Shown: in pieces, positions 10,376 to 22,297 of the stretch
How positions within the stretch are numbered: the stretch's first letter is position 1
Layout: each line of letters opens with the position of its first letter
NCBI RefSeq assembly: GCF_000220395.1
Contig: NW_004086116.1
Location: forward strand, 1-25,365
Length of the DNA: 25,365 nt
From: Ichthyophthirius multifiliis
Lineage: Eukaryota; Ciliophora; Oligohymenophorea; Hymenostomatida
Direction of reading: 5' to 3'
Position numbers and translations under genes: made by a program
The notes under the pieces: model-generated
What the model was told of the DNA's origin: nothing
Seen by the model: only the letters and a program-made list of their open reading frames with translations
Databases searched by the model: none

Positions 10376-13300
10376 TCATATTGCCAACTACCATTAAGTA
10401 CATGAAATAGAATTACATTATAAACATTATAGGGATTCACTAATATATTTAGATAAGCATTTTAAACATATTTTATATTTAAGAGTATAAATATAAAAAT
10501 AATCTTAAGTATAACCCTGCTAACATATTATACACATTCTATTTTTGTTACATGTGGAACATCCATCGTTGCAATTATTAGTACTATCCTTTTAAAAAAT
10601 TTTTACGCATTTATCTTCATAATCATAATATTCATATCCAGATAAACATTAATTACAATGCGTTGATGCACAAGAACTACAATTACTGTATTTAATACTA
10701 CAACTAAGACATTACATAGTTTTAATATTTGGATTGTCTTCGGAATAATCATAAAAACCGTCTTAACATTCTAAGCATTCTTCAGATTAAGAACATTTTT
10801 TACATCCCTCAGGGCATTATATTCCAGTATTTTCATCTGTAATAGGGATTTCTATGCATTATTTTTTAATCTAATCATATTAAAATCCAGAATTACATCT
10901 ACTACAACTAGTTTCAGTGCATTTATTACAATTTTTAAATTTAGTTCTACATTTAACACATGATTTATTTGTTTAATCTTCGTAAAAACCAGCTTTACAT
11001 TATAAGCATTCTTCAGATTAAGAACATTTTTTACATCCCTCAGGGCATTATATTCCAGTATTTTCATCTGTTGGCCCCTCTTCTGGAGAAACATTTATAC
11101 ATTCTCTTTTTGTTTAATTATATTAATATCCATCTATGCATTTATTACATTAATAATAATCACATGATTGACAATTAGGATATTTATTAGCGCATATATA
11201 ACAATTTTTAGTTATATAATCAAGATATTAATTATCATAGCATACACTGCAACCTATATAATCACATTTTTAACATCCTTGATTACATTTTAAGCATTTT
11301 TTAATTCTATCAGAATAATAACTAGCTTCAGGGCATTAGTCTACACAACTACCATCAATACTTACTAAATAACCTCTTTCACAAACAAAACATTAAGCAA
11401 AATTATTAGGATTACATATGTAACAAGGTGACTAACACAAAGTGCATTGACTATCTAAAGTTAATCTATATCCATTTTTAGTATCACATGTTTAACATGA
11501 ATTAGGATATTTTTAATAAAGACATCCTAAAGAAAGCTTATCACATACATAAGTTTCATAGTTTTCGAAAAATCCATTAGGACATTTACTTAAACACTAC
11601 TTATTATCGTCATTAAAATAAAAGCCTTCTTTGCATGTAACGCACAAATTTTAATTATTTTTTAAGCAAATGTCGCAATTTCCTTCACAAGTTTTAGACC
11701 AAATTTATTCGCAAACGCCATTTTAATTAGAATAATATCCTCGTTTTTCATCACATTCATTTACACACTAATTTTCTTGCAATAATGTCAAAAAAAAACA
11801 TCTAGTACATTCATTAGCTGATGGTCCTTTACATCTAGAACAATTGATGTTACATGGCACACATATTCCATCCTTTCCGAATAGGCCTAAAGGACAATCT
11901 AATTTGCAAGTATTATCTGGGTTCAAGAATTTGCCTTAAGGACATTAGCCTTATAAACATGTATTATTATCGACTACTCCGGAGCATTCTATGGAACAAT
12001 CAACTCCTCCAAATCCGTCTTAGCAGATGCATTGACCGTTTACACAAATTCCTTTTTCGGAACAAATATTTGGACATATATAAGTATAATTACAAAATCT
12101 TTCATAATCTTAAGGACAAGTGACTTAACCTTAAGCTTTTTCGCCACTTGAATCAATATCCTTTTTTGTATTTTATTCTCCTTTTCCGCAAATAACTTAT
12201 AAATCAATTTCGGGGAAAATAACAGTTATTTCCGAAGCATCGGAGGAACATTTAAATTAATGACATCTGAATTGATCTCGAAACTATTTAGATGAGGACC
12301 TTATAGCTGTAGATTAGAAGCATTTACTCTGAGTTGAATAATTAGATAATTTTTCATATTCATATTTTTTATCATCTTCACTAGTTACACTATTAGGATT
12401 TGTACACAATCTATTAGGATAGAAATATATTAAATTACATTTTTCTGCGTATAATTCAGATACTCCGGTACCGATTCCATCATATCCAAATGTACATTAT
12501 TATTCATCATATTTTTTAGGATATTCAGGGTATTCGAATCTACTTTAGCAAGCGTTTTCTAAGAAATCGCAGCCTTTTCCTTTACCCCAGAATATATTAT
12601 CGGCCATATTTTCATTTACTTCAGGGTAAAAACCTGTATCTTTTAAAAGAGCAATTGTAAATATCGATAAAATACTACTAGTAATATATACTTTAGATCC
12701 TGTCATAATTTCATTATAAATAATAGTTCTTTCCCAATGTGAACTAATTGAGATATCTTTTTCCTAATTTATAAATTAATTTTTATAATATTTAAACATA
12801 TATATATATTTTACATCATTTTCAAGTTACATTCCTTCAGCTGATGGACAACTATAATATTTTCTAGTAACTTCTACCACGTTTTTGGAAGTTAAAAGAG
12901 TGGTTTATTTCCCTCTATAAGTTTTTGTTTTTTACAATTTAGTTTTAAAGTCATCTCCATAATTAAATCCAGTATCAGGATCTATCCAAAAATACATAGC
13001 GCTTCCTGAAAAACCAAGAACATGTAAAATTTCATGGATAGTTGTTTGCAAATCATCTTAAAAAGCATTTTTATTAGAAATAGGTTTATTAATATTTAAT
13101 AAGTTAAAATTAATTCTTCCAAAAGTAGGTCTAGTTTACTTATTATTAGAATAAGCGCAAAATCCAGCATTTGCAACCATTAAAGTATATGTTTTGCTAT
13201 AAATAACGTATATATGTAAATCGGAATTAGGAATTCCATTTTTTTAATCATCAATAGGAATTTTAATATCAATACAGATTCCTTTATATATTTAAGGAAA

Positions 13301-13636
13301 AAAGTTATTTCCTCTTATTGGATATACTTTCAAAAGTCTTTAGAAATAAAGCTTGGATGTTTCCATAAGATTTTTTATGTAGCTTTTTTATTATTCAGAT
13401 ATCCCTTTGTCAACTTAATTTAGCATAGAATAATCTATAGTTATTCTTATAGGCTTAGGCTCGGAACCTGTTTAAAGAATACGTTAGTAATGGTTTTATT
13501 TTTCCATTTATTCATAAGTTCTGTACATTTTCTCATAGTGATCGTGCATTTCTTTACTATCATGATCACATTTACAGTAAGTATGTGTAAATTTACAAAA
13601 TATCAAGATACTTATTAAAATTTATTTTTTAAACAT
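10376..13636 (-). CDS. Gene B: leishmanolysin-like peptidase M8, EGF/furin-like Cys-rich surface or secreted metalloprotease
   Basis: Start ATG at 13636-13634 and stop TGA at 10378-10376; the frame is continuous with TAA/TAG as Gln. Removing the 51-nt intron gives 274 + 795 = 1069 residues. Residues 1 to about 20 are a signal peptide (MFKKQILISILIFCKF). The protease domain has HEILHVLGF at residues 201-209 (13036-13010), the third zinc ligand in SSHWER (H283 after splicing, codon 12739-12737) and the Met-turn EIMTG. This is the HExxHxxG..H..MTG pattern of M8 metzincins, so it is probably active. IFWGKGKGCDFLENAC follows. An EGF-like module lies at about 504-530 (CSEKGICVNGQCIC). Furin-like CxxC repeats then run to the end, including a duplicated 77-residue module. 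The product is expected to enter the secretory path. The end (CTQWQLAI-stop) lacks the hydrophobic tail seen in C and E, so release from the cell is a possible consequence. It is the only intact-looking member here. Confidence 0.87.
10772..11071 (-). repeat. Duplicated Cys-rich module in gene B (exact 69-bp repeats, 231-bp period)
   Basis: Positions 10772-10840 and 11003-11071 are identical over 69 bases. The offset is 231 bp, exactly 77 codons, so the reading frame is kept. Each copy codes for TDENTGIQCPEGCKKCSQSE followed by ECL. The sequence between contains SCVKCRTKFKNCNKC. Exact identity in a gene whose other repeats are diverged points to recent duplication or homogenisation. Confidence 0.85.
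12764..12814 (-). other. Intron of gene B
   Basis: It starts GTAAAATATA and ends AAATTAG, 51 nt, phase 0, at the same codon position as the gene A intron. Because 51 is a multiple of three and contains no TGA in frame, B stays open with or without splicing. Removal gives 'EGMQLEND' joined to 'EKDISISSHWER', closer to the family than the YIYMFKYYKN insertion. Confidence 0.65.
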
Positions 13637-16418
13637 TTTTATATATTATCTATTTAGTATTTGTTTATGTTATAAATTAATTATATTTAAATCATTTATT
13701 ATGTTTCTTTTAAATCTTAAAAAGTTAAGTTTCAATATAAATAATATTTTATTTAATTTGAATCCTTTTTTTTAATAAATAAATATTTATGGCAAATTCA
13801 ATTTTGTAAAACTAAAATTTATGTCAAATATAAATTAATATTAGATATTATTATTATTATAATATTATATATTTTTTTTTATAAATATTATTTAAATTAA
13901 TTAATTACTATTTTTCTAGTTTAAATAAAAATATTATTTAATAATTTTTTTAATATAAGTTTCTGTTAAATATTAATTTATAAAAGTATATAATTAATTT
14001 ATTTATTACAAAAATTATAAATATTAATTAAATATAAACTATATTTCTATATATATAAATATAAAAAATATATTAAAATTAAAAATTTTTTTTTAATTTT
14101 TATTTTAGATTTTTTTTTTCAATATTTAATAATAATATTTTAAAATTACAAAAAAAGTATAAAAAATTTTATATTGATAAAAAACTAAAAAAAAATATTT
14201 TTATATATATTCATTAAAATTGTTTATAAATAATAATGATGTAAGATAATTTTTATTAATATAATAAATTCTATTTATTAATAATTATTATTATTTTAAA
14301 ATAAATTATTTAAGTACAAACAATAATTTTTGATATTTATATTGTTAATAGTTTTAATTTTAGGATAAATGTTTTTATAATAGTATAATTTTTGATATAA
14401 TTAATAAAAATTAATTATAGATATTATTTATATATATTAATTATTATTATAGAATATAATTTATAACTAAACATAATTAATTTTAATTTTAAATTTTTTT
14501 AAACATAAATATTTTATAAGATTTTTTTAAAATTAGATAAGAATAAAAAGAAAAATAAGAAATATTTATAAAGGGTATATTTGGAAATAAAATACCTTTA
14601 TTATGATTAATAATTAAGTATATTTAAAAAATAATTTAAATTATTTTACTATGATTATTAAGAAAAATATGAATATGTGATTTATATGATACTGATAAAT
14701 AAATTACGTTTTCTAAGTAATAAATTAGATTTTATTTACTTTTATATAGAAAATTTTAAAAAAATATATAAATTTATCTTAATTAAATAATTATTAATCT
14801 ATATTTATTTTTTATTAATATTTTTTGGGAATTTTGTTTTTTAAATAATTATCCTTTAAGAATATTTTTTTTTATTTAATTAATAATAAAAATAAATAAT
14901 ATAAAATTAAAAGCTCGATAATTATATTTTATATAATTAATAATATAATTCTTTTTTTTTTATAAATTCTATTTTCATCAAAAATATACACATTTTTTAA
15001 TTAATATATAAATATTTAATATATTAATAAAATAAATAAGTATTTAAAAATTCAATAAATTATTTTATAAATAAGATTAATCTGTTTGCTTTAGAAATCA
15101 CAATGTATAAATAAAATAAAATTATATATAATATTTTAAAAAAATTAATTAACAATTCAGAAAATAAAAAATTTAATTCATATGAATATGATAAATTTTA
15201 TAGTTTTAAATAACATGAAATTTTTAAATATATATTGTTTTACTTAATATTAATTTATTTAATCGCAAATAACATTATTATTAATCAAAATTAATATTAT
15301 ATATATAAAAAATAAAAATTAATTAAAAATATTAATAAAACATAATAATTTCCATAAAATTAATTAAAAGATATTTTTTAAAAATTAGATTTTAAATAAT
15401 AAAATTATAGTGTTTAAAAAAAAATGTAAAAAATCATAAATATTTATATGTTTTCTTGAAATGAAAATAAAAATATTAAGATACTAAAATAAAATATTTA
15501 AATGAATAATTATATAAATTGTTTTTGAAATATTAGATTTAAATAAAATAAATTATTTTAATATATTAAAATATATAAAATATGGATATAATTTTTTTAA
15601 TGATAAAAAATAAATAAATTTTTAAATAATTTTTTTTTTAAAAAAAAAATAAATAAAATAAAGATAGAGCATTTCAAGTCCAAAATAATAAAAATAAAGG
15701 TTTATTTGAAAAAATAAATAAATCCTATGAAACAAAATACAAAAAAGAAACATTTAAAAAACTGAATAAATATTTTTAGCCAATTTTTATTTTAAATAAT
15801 AATAAATTAATATAAATAAAATAAATAAATCTTAATTTAATATATGATAAATAAACAATTTTCTATAAATCTAAAAATTATATATAAAATTGTTATTATT
15901 TTATTTAATAAATAGGTTTTTAATATAAATTTTAAAAATTTATAATATCTATCTATAAATATTTATTATTATTATTATTTTAATAAAAAAAGTAATATTA
16001 ATAAATAAAAATTATAATTGAGTAAAAGCATTTAACAATTATTTAATAAATAAATTTAAAAATATATTATATATTGAATATTATTTAAAATATATAAATT
16101 ATAATAATTAATTTTCTTGATAATAATCATTTCTAACCATACAAAAAAATGACACTTTAATTAATTCTATTATAAAATTTATTTATAAAAAAATAAAAAA
16201 TCTAGATAATAAAATAAAATAAGAAATTAAAAAAAAAATGAAATTTATTAATTACTAAAGTTAAATAAAATTATTCGTATATTTTAATTCATAAACATAT
16301 ACTTTTTATTTTAATAAATTTACTTTTATCATATTCTGTAATCTTTTTAAATCACAACACCATATATATATTCTTAAAAAAATATATAACAATTATTTTT
16401 TATTTATTTGCTTTTTTT
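13637..16418. other. Long AT-rich spacer between gene B and relic D
   Basis: About 2.8 kb of A/T runs. The first about 120 bases would be the 5' flank of gene B and do not show the block shared by the flanks of A and C. No gene, RNA or family relic is recognised. Confidence 0.55.
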
Positions 16419-18570
16419 TCAAAATATATATCTTAATAAAAACTAAGAATAATAAAAGCAACAATTCATTAATAAATATTTTAATATTAATTACCGCCTT
16501 AAACCTAAAGTATAATTATAGAATGATGAATTTTTCACATTATTTTGTAGAATTATTTAAATTATATCTATATTACATTAAGTGCATTAAATTTAATCAC
16601 CTATTAAATGATTTCTGAATTTAATGCTTTATTTATAAAATAATTTATTTTTATATACTTATATATAATAAAACCATCTAAACATTTAAAACACATTCCA
16701 TTATAATTAAAGGATGCGCATCCTTTAATGCAAATAATATTATTATTGACTTTAGTTATTCCTAATGCATATTTTCTCATTATCATAATATCTATATCCT
16801 GGAACACATTTTAAGTAAGGACTTGAAGTACAAGAACTAAAATAATTGAATTTAATGGTACAATTAAGACATTTAATAGTTATAATACTTGGATTATCGA
16901 CCGAATAATCATAAAAAAAAACTTAAAATTCTAAGCATTTTCGAAATTAAGAACATTAATTACATTCCTAAATGTATTATATTTCAGTATTTTGTGTAAT
17001 AGGGATTTCTATGCATTGTTTCGCAAATTAATATCAATATTCAGTACTATAACTATTTTCAGTATATTTATTAATTATAATTTTTAAATTTAATTCTCTA
17101 TTTAACACATGATTTACATATTTAATCTTTATAAAAATCAGTTTTACATTATAAGCATTTTCAGTATTTTCTCTAGTAATCATTCTGAAGAAATTGTTTT
17201 ACATCTAATAGTTGAATTTAATTAATATCGGTTCATACTTTATCACACTAGTAATAATCATAGAATTGGAAATTTAGATATTTATAAGAATATTTAATAC
17301 AATATCTATATTCGTAATAAACATAAAAAGCATGGTAACATTGATTGTGACCCATACAATCACATTTTTAACATCCTAAATTAAATTTTAAGCATTTTTT
17401 AATTCTATCAGAGTAATAACTAGCTTCAAAGCATTTATCTACAAAACTACCATCAATGCTTACTAATTTACTTCCCTCACAATCGAAAAATAAAGCTAAA
17501 TTATTAGGATCACATTATCTAAAGTTAATCTAAATCCATTAGTAGTATTACTCACATTGGTAACACATATATTAGAATTATTTTATTAAAGACTTATTTA
17601 TGAAAGTTTCTCATATTTTTAAGTTTCTTAATTTTTGAAAAATCTCAAGGGATATTAATTTAAACACTACTTATTAACTTATTATTAAAAAAGTCTTATT
17701 TGTATCTAACGCATAAATTTTAATTATTTAATTAACAAATATCGCAATTTCCTTCATAAAATTTTGCCCAAAGATATTCACAAATAATCAAAGCTAAATT
17801 AGGAAAATATATTTATTTCTAACTACATTTATAAACACACTAGCTTTTTGCAATAATGTCATAAAATAATATTTAGTAAACTTATTTGCTGATAGTCTTT
17901 ACATCTAGAAAAATTGCTATCATACGGTACTTTACTTATATATATTTTAAATCATTTTTAAGTTACATTACTTCAACTGTAGAACAACTATAATATTTTC
18001 TAGTAACTTCAGTATCAGGATCTATCTAAAAATACACAGCACTTCCTGAAAGACCGAGTACATGAAAAATTTCATGAACCGTAGTTTTCAAATCATCATT
18101 AAAATTTTTTGATCAGTTAAGTTAAAATTAACTCTTCCAAAAATAGTTGTAGTGTCTCCTACTTAAGCAAGAGTACAATGACACTGCAATCGCTAAAATA
18201 TTTTTTTATTACAAATTTTAATTGTAATTAGGAATTCCTATTATTTAATAATTTTAAGGAATATATAAATCAATGCATTTTCTCTAATATACCAAAATGT
18301 CTTTAGAAAAAAATCTTGGATGTTTCCATAATATTTATTATGTATTTTTTTATTATTTGGTTACATCTTCTTAATCAAACATGGAATAATTTTTAGTTGT
18401 TTTTTTAGGCTTAGGCGCGGAACCTGTTTAAAGAATACGTTAGTCATGGTTTGATTTTTCTATTTTTTGATACGTTTTCTCAAAATGATCTTGCATTTTT
18501 TTTCACATTTAAGGAAGTATATGGGTAAAATTACAAGATAGATATTCATTAAATATGGTTTTTTAAATAT
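16419..18570 (-). pseudogene. Relic D: internally deleted leishmanolysin-like gene retaining its zinc motif
   Basis: It is B-like from the start to the 3' tail. The start codon region reads ATATTTAAAAAA where B has ATGTTTAAAAAA, so the ATG is lost. The block 'AACGTATTCTTTAAACAGG' (18425-18443) is intact. HEIFHVLGLSGSAVYF survives at about 18076-18029. Two deletions are evident. One lies just after 'DPDT', joining directly to 'EVTRKYYS'. A larger one lies near 17935-17900, removing the rest of the protease domain and the EGF module and joining to the SRCK.. repeat. Downstream Cys-rich repeats are eroded, with many TGT codons changed and frames broken. The 3' end keeps 'TTTAGGTTTAAGGCGG' (16495-16510). 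It cannot encode the full protein. Confidence 0.75.
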
Positions 18571-18711
18571 TAATTTTTTATTATTTTTAAATATATAATT
18601 AATTTATTTTATTGTTTTTATGTTTATATATTTTTATTATTTTTTCGCTTTATTATGCTTTTTTAGCAAACATATGTTATGATTATAATATAATTATATT
18701 TTTAAATAATT
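18571..18711. other. Spacer between divergent relics D and E
   Basis: AT-rich, with 'ATAAACATAAAAACAATAAA' on the minus strand resembling the leader of gene B. Confidence 0.4.
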
Positions 18712-19284
18712 AAATCATGTGTTAAATGTAGAACTAAATTTAAAAATTGTAATAAATGCACTGAAACTAATTATAGTAGACGTTATTCTGGGTTTTAATA
18801 CGATTAAATTTAAAAATAATGCATAGATGTCCCAATTACAGATGATAATGCAGGAATATTATGCCCTTAGAAATGTAAAAATCTCTGTTAATCTGGTAAA
18901 TGCTTAGAATGTTAAGACGGTTTTTATGATTATTCCGAAGATAATCCAAATATTAAAGCTATATAATGTCTTAGTTCTAGCATTAAATTCAGTAATTTTA
19001 GTGCTTGTATTTCAGCACATTTTTATTAATGTTTATCTGGGTATTAGTATTTTAATTATGAAGATAAACGCGTTAAAGATTTTAAAAAAGATAGTACTAA
19101 TAATTGCAATGAATGATGTTCGGATTGTGATCAAAATGGAATGTGTATAACATGTTTACTCGGTTATTTTTAAGATTATGTTTACATAAATAGTTTTAGA
19201 TATAAAAAAATTGGAGGCTTTTATTACTGGTTTAAGGAGTAATTGATTTAATTATTTGTTATTTTATTTGGATTATTATTGTGA
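18712..19284 (+). pseudogene. Relic E: C-terminal Cys-rich fragment of a leishmanolysin-family gene with hydrophobic tail
   Basis: Starting at TCATGTGTTAAATG it follows gene B closely in frame: SCVKCRTKFKNCNKCTET, then CLECQDGFYDYSEDN.. and DSTNNCNE. A TGA at 19114-19116 stands where B has GGA (Gly), which is a nonsense change in the ciliate code. The frame continues beyond it through CSDCDQNGMCITCL to a hydrophobic end, LFVILFGLLL-stop (TGA 19282-19284), similar to IFTIGYVLFGLLF in C. Several conserved Cys are replaced (TGT to TAT, CGT or TTT). There is no protease domain upstream on this strand. It is a detached 3' end in inverted orientation to D. Confidence 0.75.
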
Positions 19285-19813
19285 TGACTATATTAAGTAA
19301 AAAAAAATTAATTTTTATAAATTTATTTAGTTTAGCTTCTTAATATATATTTTATATATATTTATTACAAAAATATAATAAATTTTTATATTTATATTTT
19401 TATTTTATTTTTTGTTTATTAATTTTTTTTTTTAAGAAATTAATTATTATAATTTATGTTTATAAAAATGATAATTGAGCTATATTTTTTTTATTTTATA
19501 TTTAATATATAAAGAAAATATTAATATTAATAATTTTTTAATTTTATATTTAGACATAAATATATATTAAAATTATAAATATTTAATACTAAAAGAAAAG
19601 AAAAAAAAAATTATATTATTAATATTAAAAACAAAAATATAAAATTTATAAATAATATGAAACAAAATAAAAAAGAATTTTAAATACAAAAAAAATTTAA
19701 TTATAGAATCATAATATTTAGTAAAATTTTCTATGTATTTAATTAAAAGGTATTATGAAAATTATAAATTAAAGTATATATAATTTTCTTTTTTTATATA
19801 AATATAAATATAA

Positions 19814-19861
<48 letters not shown>

Positions 19862-20869
19862 TATAATATAATTAATTATTTCTAAATAACAATAAAATAA
19901 AAATATTGAAATTAGAAGAAAATAAAAAAATGATATGAAAATAATAATTTAAAAAATATTTTTATTTTCAAATATATTTTATATATTTCATTATTTTAAA
20001 TATGTTTAAATTTAATTAATTTCTAAAAAAATTATATAAAAGAAATATAATAATAATTTAAATACTTTATAAAGTTAATACTAAAAGGGAAACTCAATTA
20101 TATAAAAAATTATATTTAAAAATATTTTTTTTTCTTTTCATGAAAGAACAAATATAAAAAAAAATTATAAAAAAAAAATTATTAAATCAAATATTTAATT
20201 ATCGAATTTTTATTTGATATAAATCAATATATTTTATAATCAAAATTTAACACAAATCTTAATTTATTATAAAAAAAATTCAAAATAAAAAAAATAAAAT
20301 CTTTTTTCTAAAATATATCTTATTTTTATTTTTGATAAAAACTATATAAAAATTAAAATAATATTTTTATTTAATAATAAATAATTTATATTTTTTTATT
20401 AATATTTAATTTATTTCTAAAATTTAAATAATATAAAAAAAAAATTATATTTATAATATATATATATTATATTATTTATTTTATAAATTATTATAAATAT
20501 AATCATATATATTATAAATAATATATTATAAAATATTTTTTCTTTATATATAAATAAAATTATTTATATGGATATAAATTATATTTAATTAACAAATTAA
20601 ATTATTAATAAATAAATTAATAATAATTATTTATATTTAATTGACAAAAATATTAACATATAAATTTTTCATTAATTTTTTTAATTAAAATAGTATTAAA
20701 ATCAATAATTTTAAATTATAATAATTTATTAAAATTTATGTTAAAAATAATTAAAAAATAAAAATTATATAGAAAATATAAAAATATTAGAAAAATTAAA
20801 AATAATTAAATATTTTGTTATTATGTATATAAAAACATACTTATAATAAATAAAGTTATTGCAATAAAA
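19285..20869. other. AT-rich spacer with TA tract
   Basis: No gene seen. An AT/ATA-rich microsatellite lies at about 19800-19858. Confidence 0.5.
19800..19858. repeat. (TA)n/ATA-rich microsatellite
   Basis: ATATAA units pass into a pure TA tract from about 19828. Confidence 0.85.
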
Positions 20870-21012
20870 AATTCCAAGATAACAATAGGAAAAAATATAC
20901 AAAAATTACAAAAATAAAAAAAATCAAACTATGACTGTCGTATTCTTTAAAGAAGTAAAAACCTTAAAACTAAAAGAATAACTATAGTTTGTAAAAAACT
21001 AAAAAAGGTAAG
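20870..21012 (+). pseudogene. Relic H: short N-terminal leishmanolysin-family fragment
   Basis: 'AAATCAAACTATGACTGTCG' (20923-20942) followed by 'TATTCTTTAAAGAAGTAAAAACC' and 'AAACTAAAAGAATAACTATAG' align with the start region of A, C and D (AAATCAAACTATGAATAACG.., then ..CCTATAAGAATAACTA). The segment before it (ATACAAAAATTACAAAAATAAA) fits the preceding codons. It is about 140 bp long and breaks off at a (TA)n tract. No protein can be made. Confidence 0.6.

Positions 21013-21014
<2 letters not shown>

Positions 21015-21063
<49 letters not shown>
21015..21063. repeat. (TA)n microsatellite abutting relic H
   Basis: About 24 TA units directly after the point where homology of relic H ends. 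Confidence 0.9.
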
Positions 21064-21068
<5 letters not shown>

Positions 21069-22218
21069 AAATATAATATACAATAATTAATATATATTAT
21101 TTATGTTTTTATTTATTATTAAATATTCTTATATTTTATCTATTAAATTAATAATTTTTTCTTATATAATTTATTTTATATTATTTTTTATAATTATTTA
21201 GAAATTAAAATATATATATATAATTATAATATTTTATTATTTTTTATAATATATATTTTATTTTTATTTTATTTTATTCATCATATTTTTTTAGTTTATA
21301 TTAACATTATATTTTATATAATCAATTTAAAATTTATAAATACTAAAAATTTAATTAGAAAATAATAATATAAATTCTATTATCTGCAAAACAAATCAAA
21401 AATTATTTTATTAAATTTAAATTTTCAATTTTCAATAATATAAAAATATTTAAAATATAAAATATTTTTTTAAAAATATTTATAAAATATAATACTATAT
21501 AATCATATATAAAATAGATAATATAAATATATTATTTAAATTGATTAAGAATACATAAACTTATTATAAATTATACAAATATTTAAATTTATAATAAATG
21601 GATTGAATATTTTTAATAATAATATAAAACATTTTTTTTTTTTTAGATTAATAATATTAATTTCATAAATTTTTTAAGTTAAATTTATTTAAAAAATCAA
21701 ATAAAAACCATTTAAAACAAAATCTTAATATTAGAAATTTAAAAGTGAATAAATATTTGGAGTCTAATTTAATTAATAAGAAAATAATAATTTAAATAAA
21801 TGTAGATTTATTATTAGATAAATAAATATATTTTAAAAATCTAATATTTTAAATGAATAAATGTATTTTATTAAAAAAATAAATTTTAATAATAAACATT
21901 CATAATTTAAAAAATAAAATTTTTGATATATTATTTTGATAAAATATATTTATATAAAATAAAAATTATAGTTAATATTAAATTTTGTTTATAAGAAATT
22001 TATTTAAAAAAAATAAAAAATTCTAGTTCTCTATTAATATTTTTATTATAAAATATATAATTCAAAATAGAATAATTATCTCTAATATTATTCTATTATT
22101 AAATCAATATTATAAAAAATTAAAAATCTTTATTTATGTTAAATAAATATAAAAACGAAATATAAAAGCAATGAATTATTTTTTTTAAAAAAATTTAAAA
22201 ATATTCAATTTTTATAAT

Positions 22219-22270
<52 letters not shown>

Positions 22271-22297
22271 CTTTTCGCTTGCTTTTTTTCCAAATTA
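21064..22297. other. AT-rich spacer before the end of gene C
   Basis: No gene is recognised. A TA tract lies at about 22222-22264, just past the end of gene C. Confidence 0.5.
22222..22264. repeat. (TA)n microsatellite
   Basis: About 20 TA units in the 3' flank of gene C. Confidence 0.9.

Noticed and set aside
10852..11178. Overlapping frames on both strands (80 and 72 codons)
   Set aside because: Off-frame shadows of the Cys-rich repeats of gene B.
18926..19150. 74-codon plus-strand frame in relic E
   Set aside because: Out of frame with the Cys-rich homology; a shadow.
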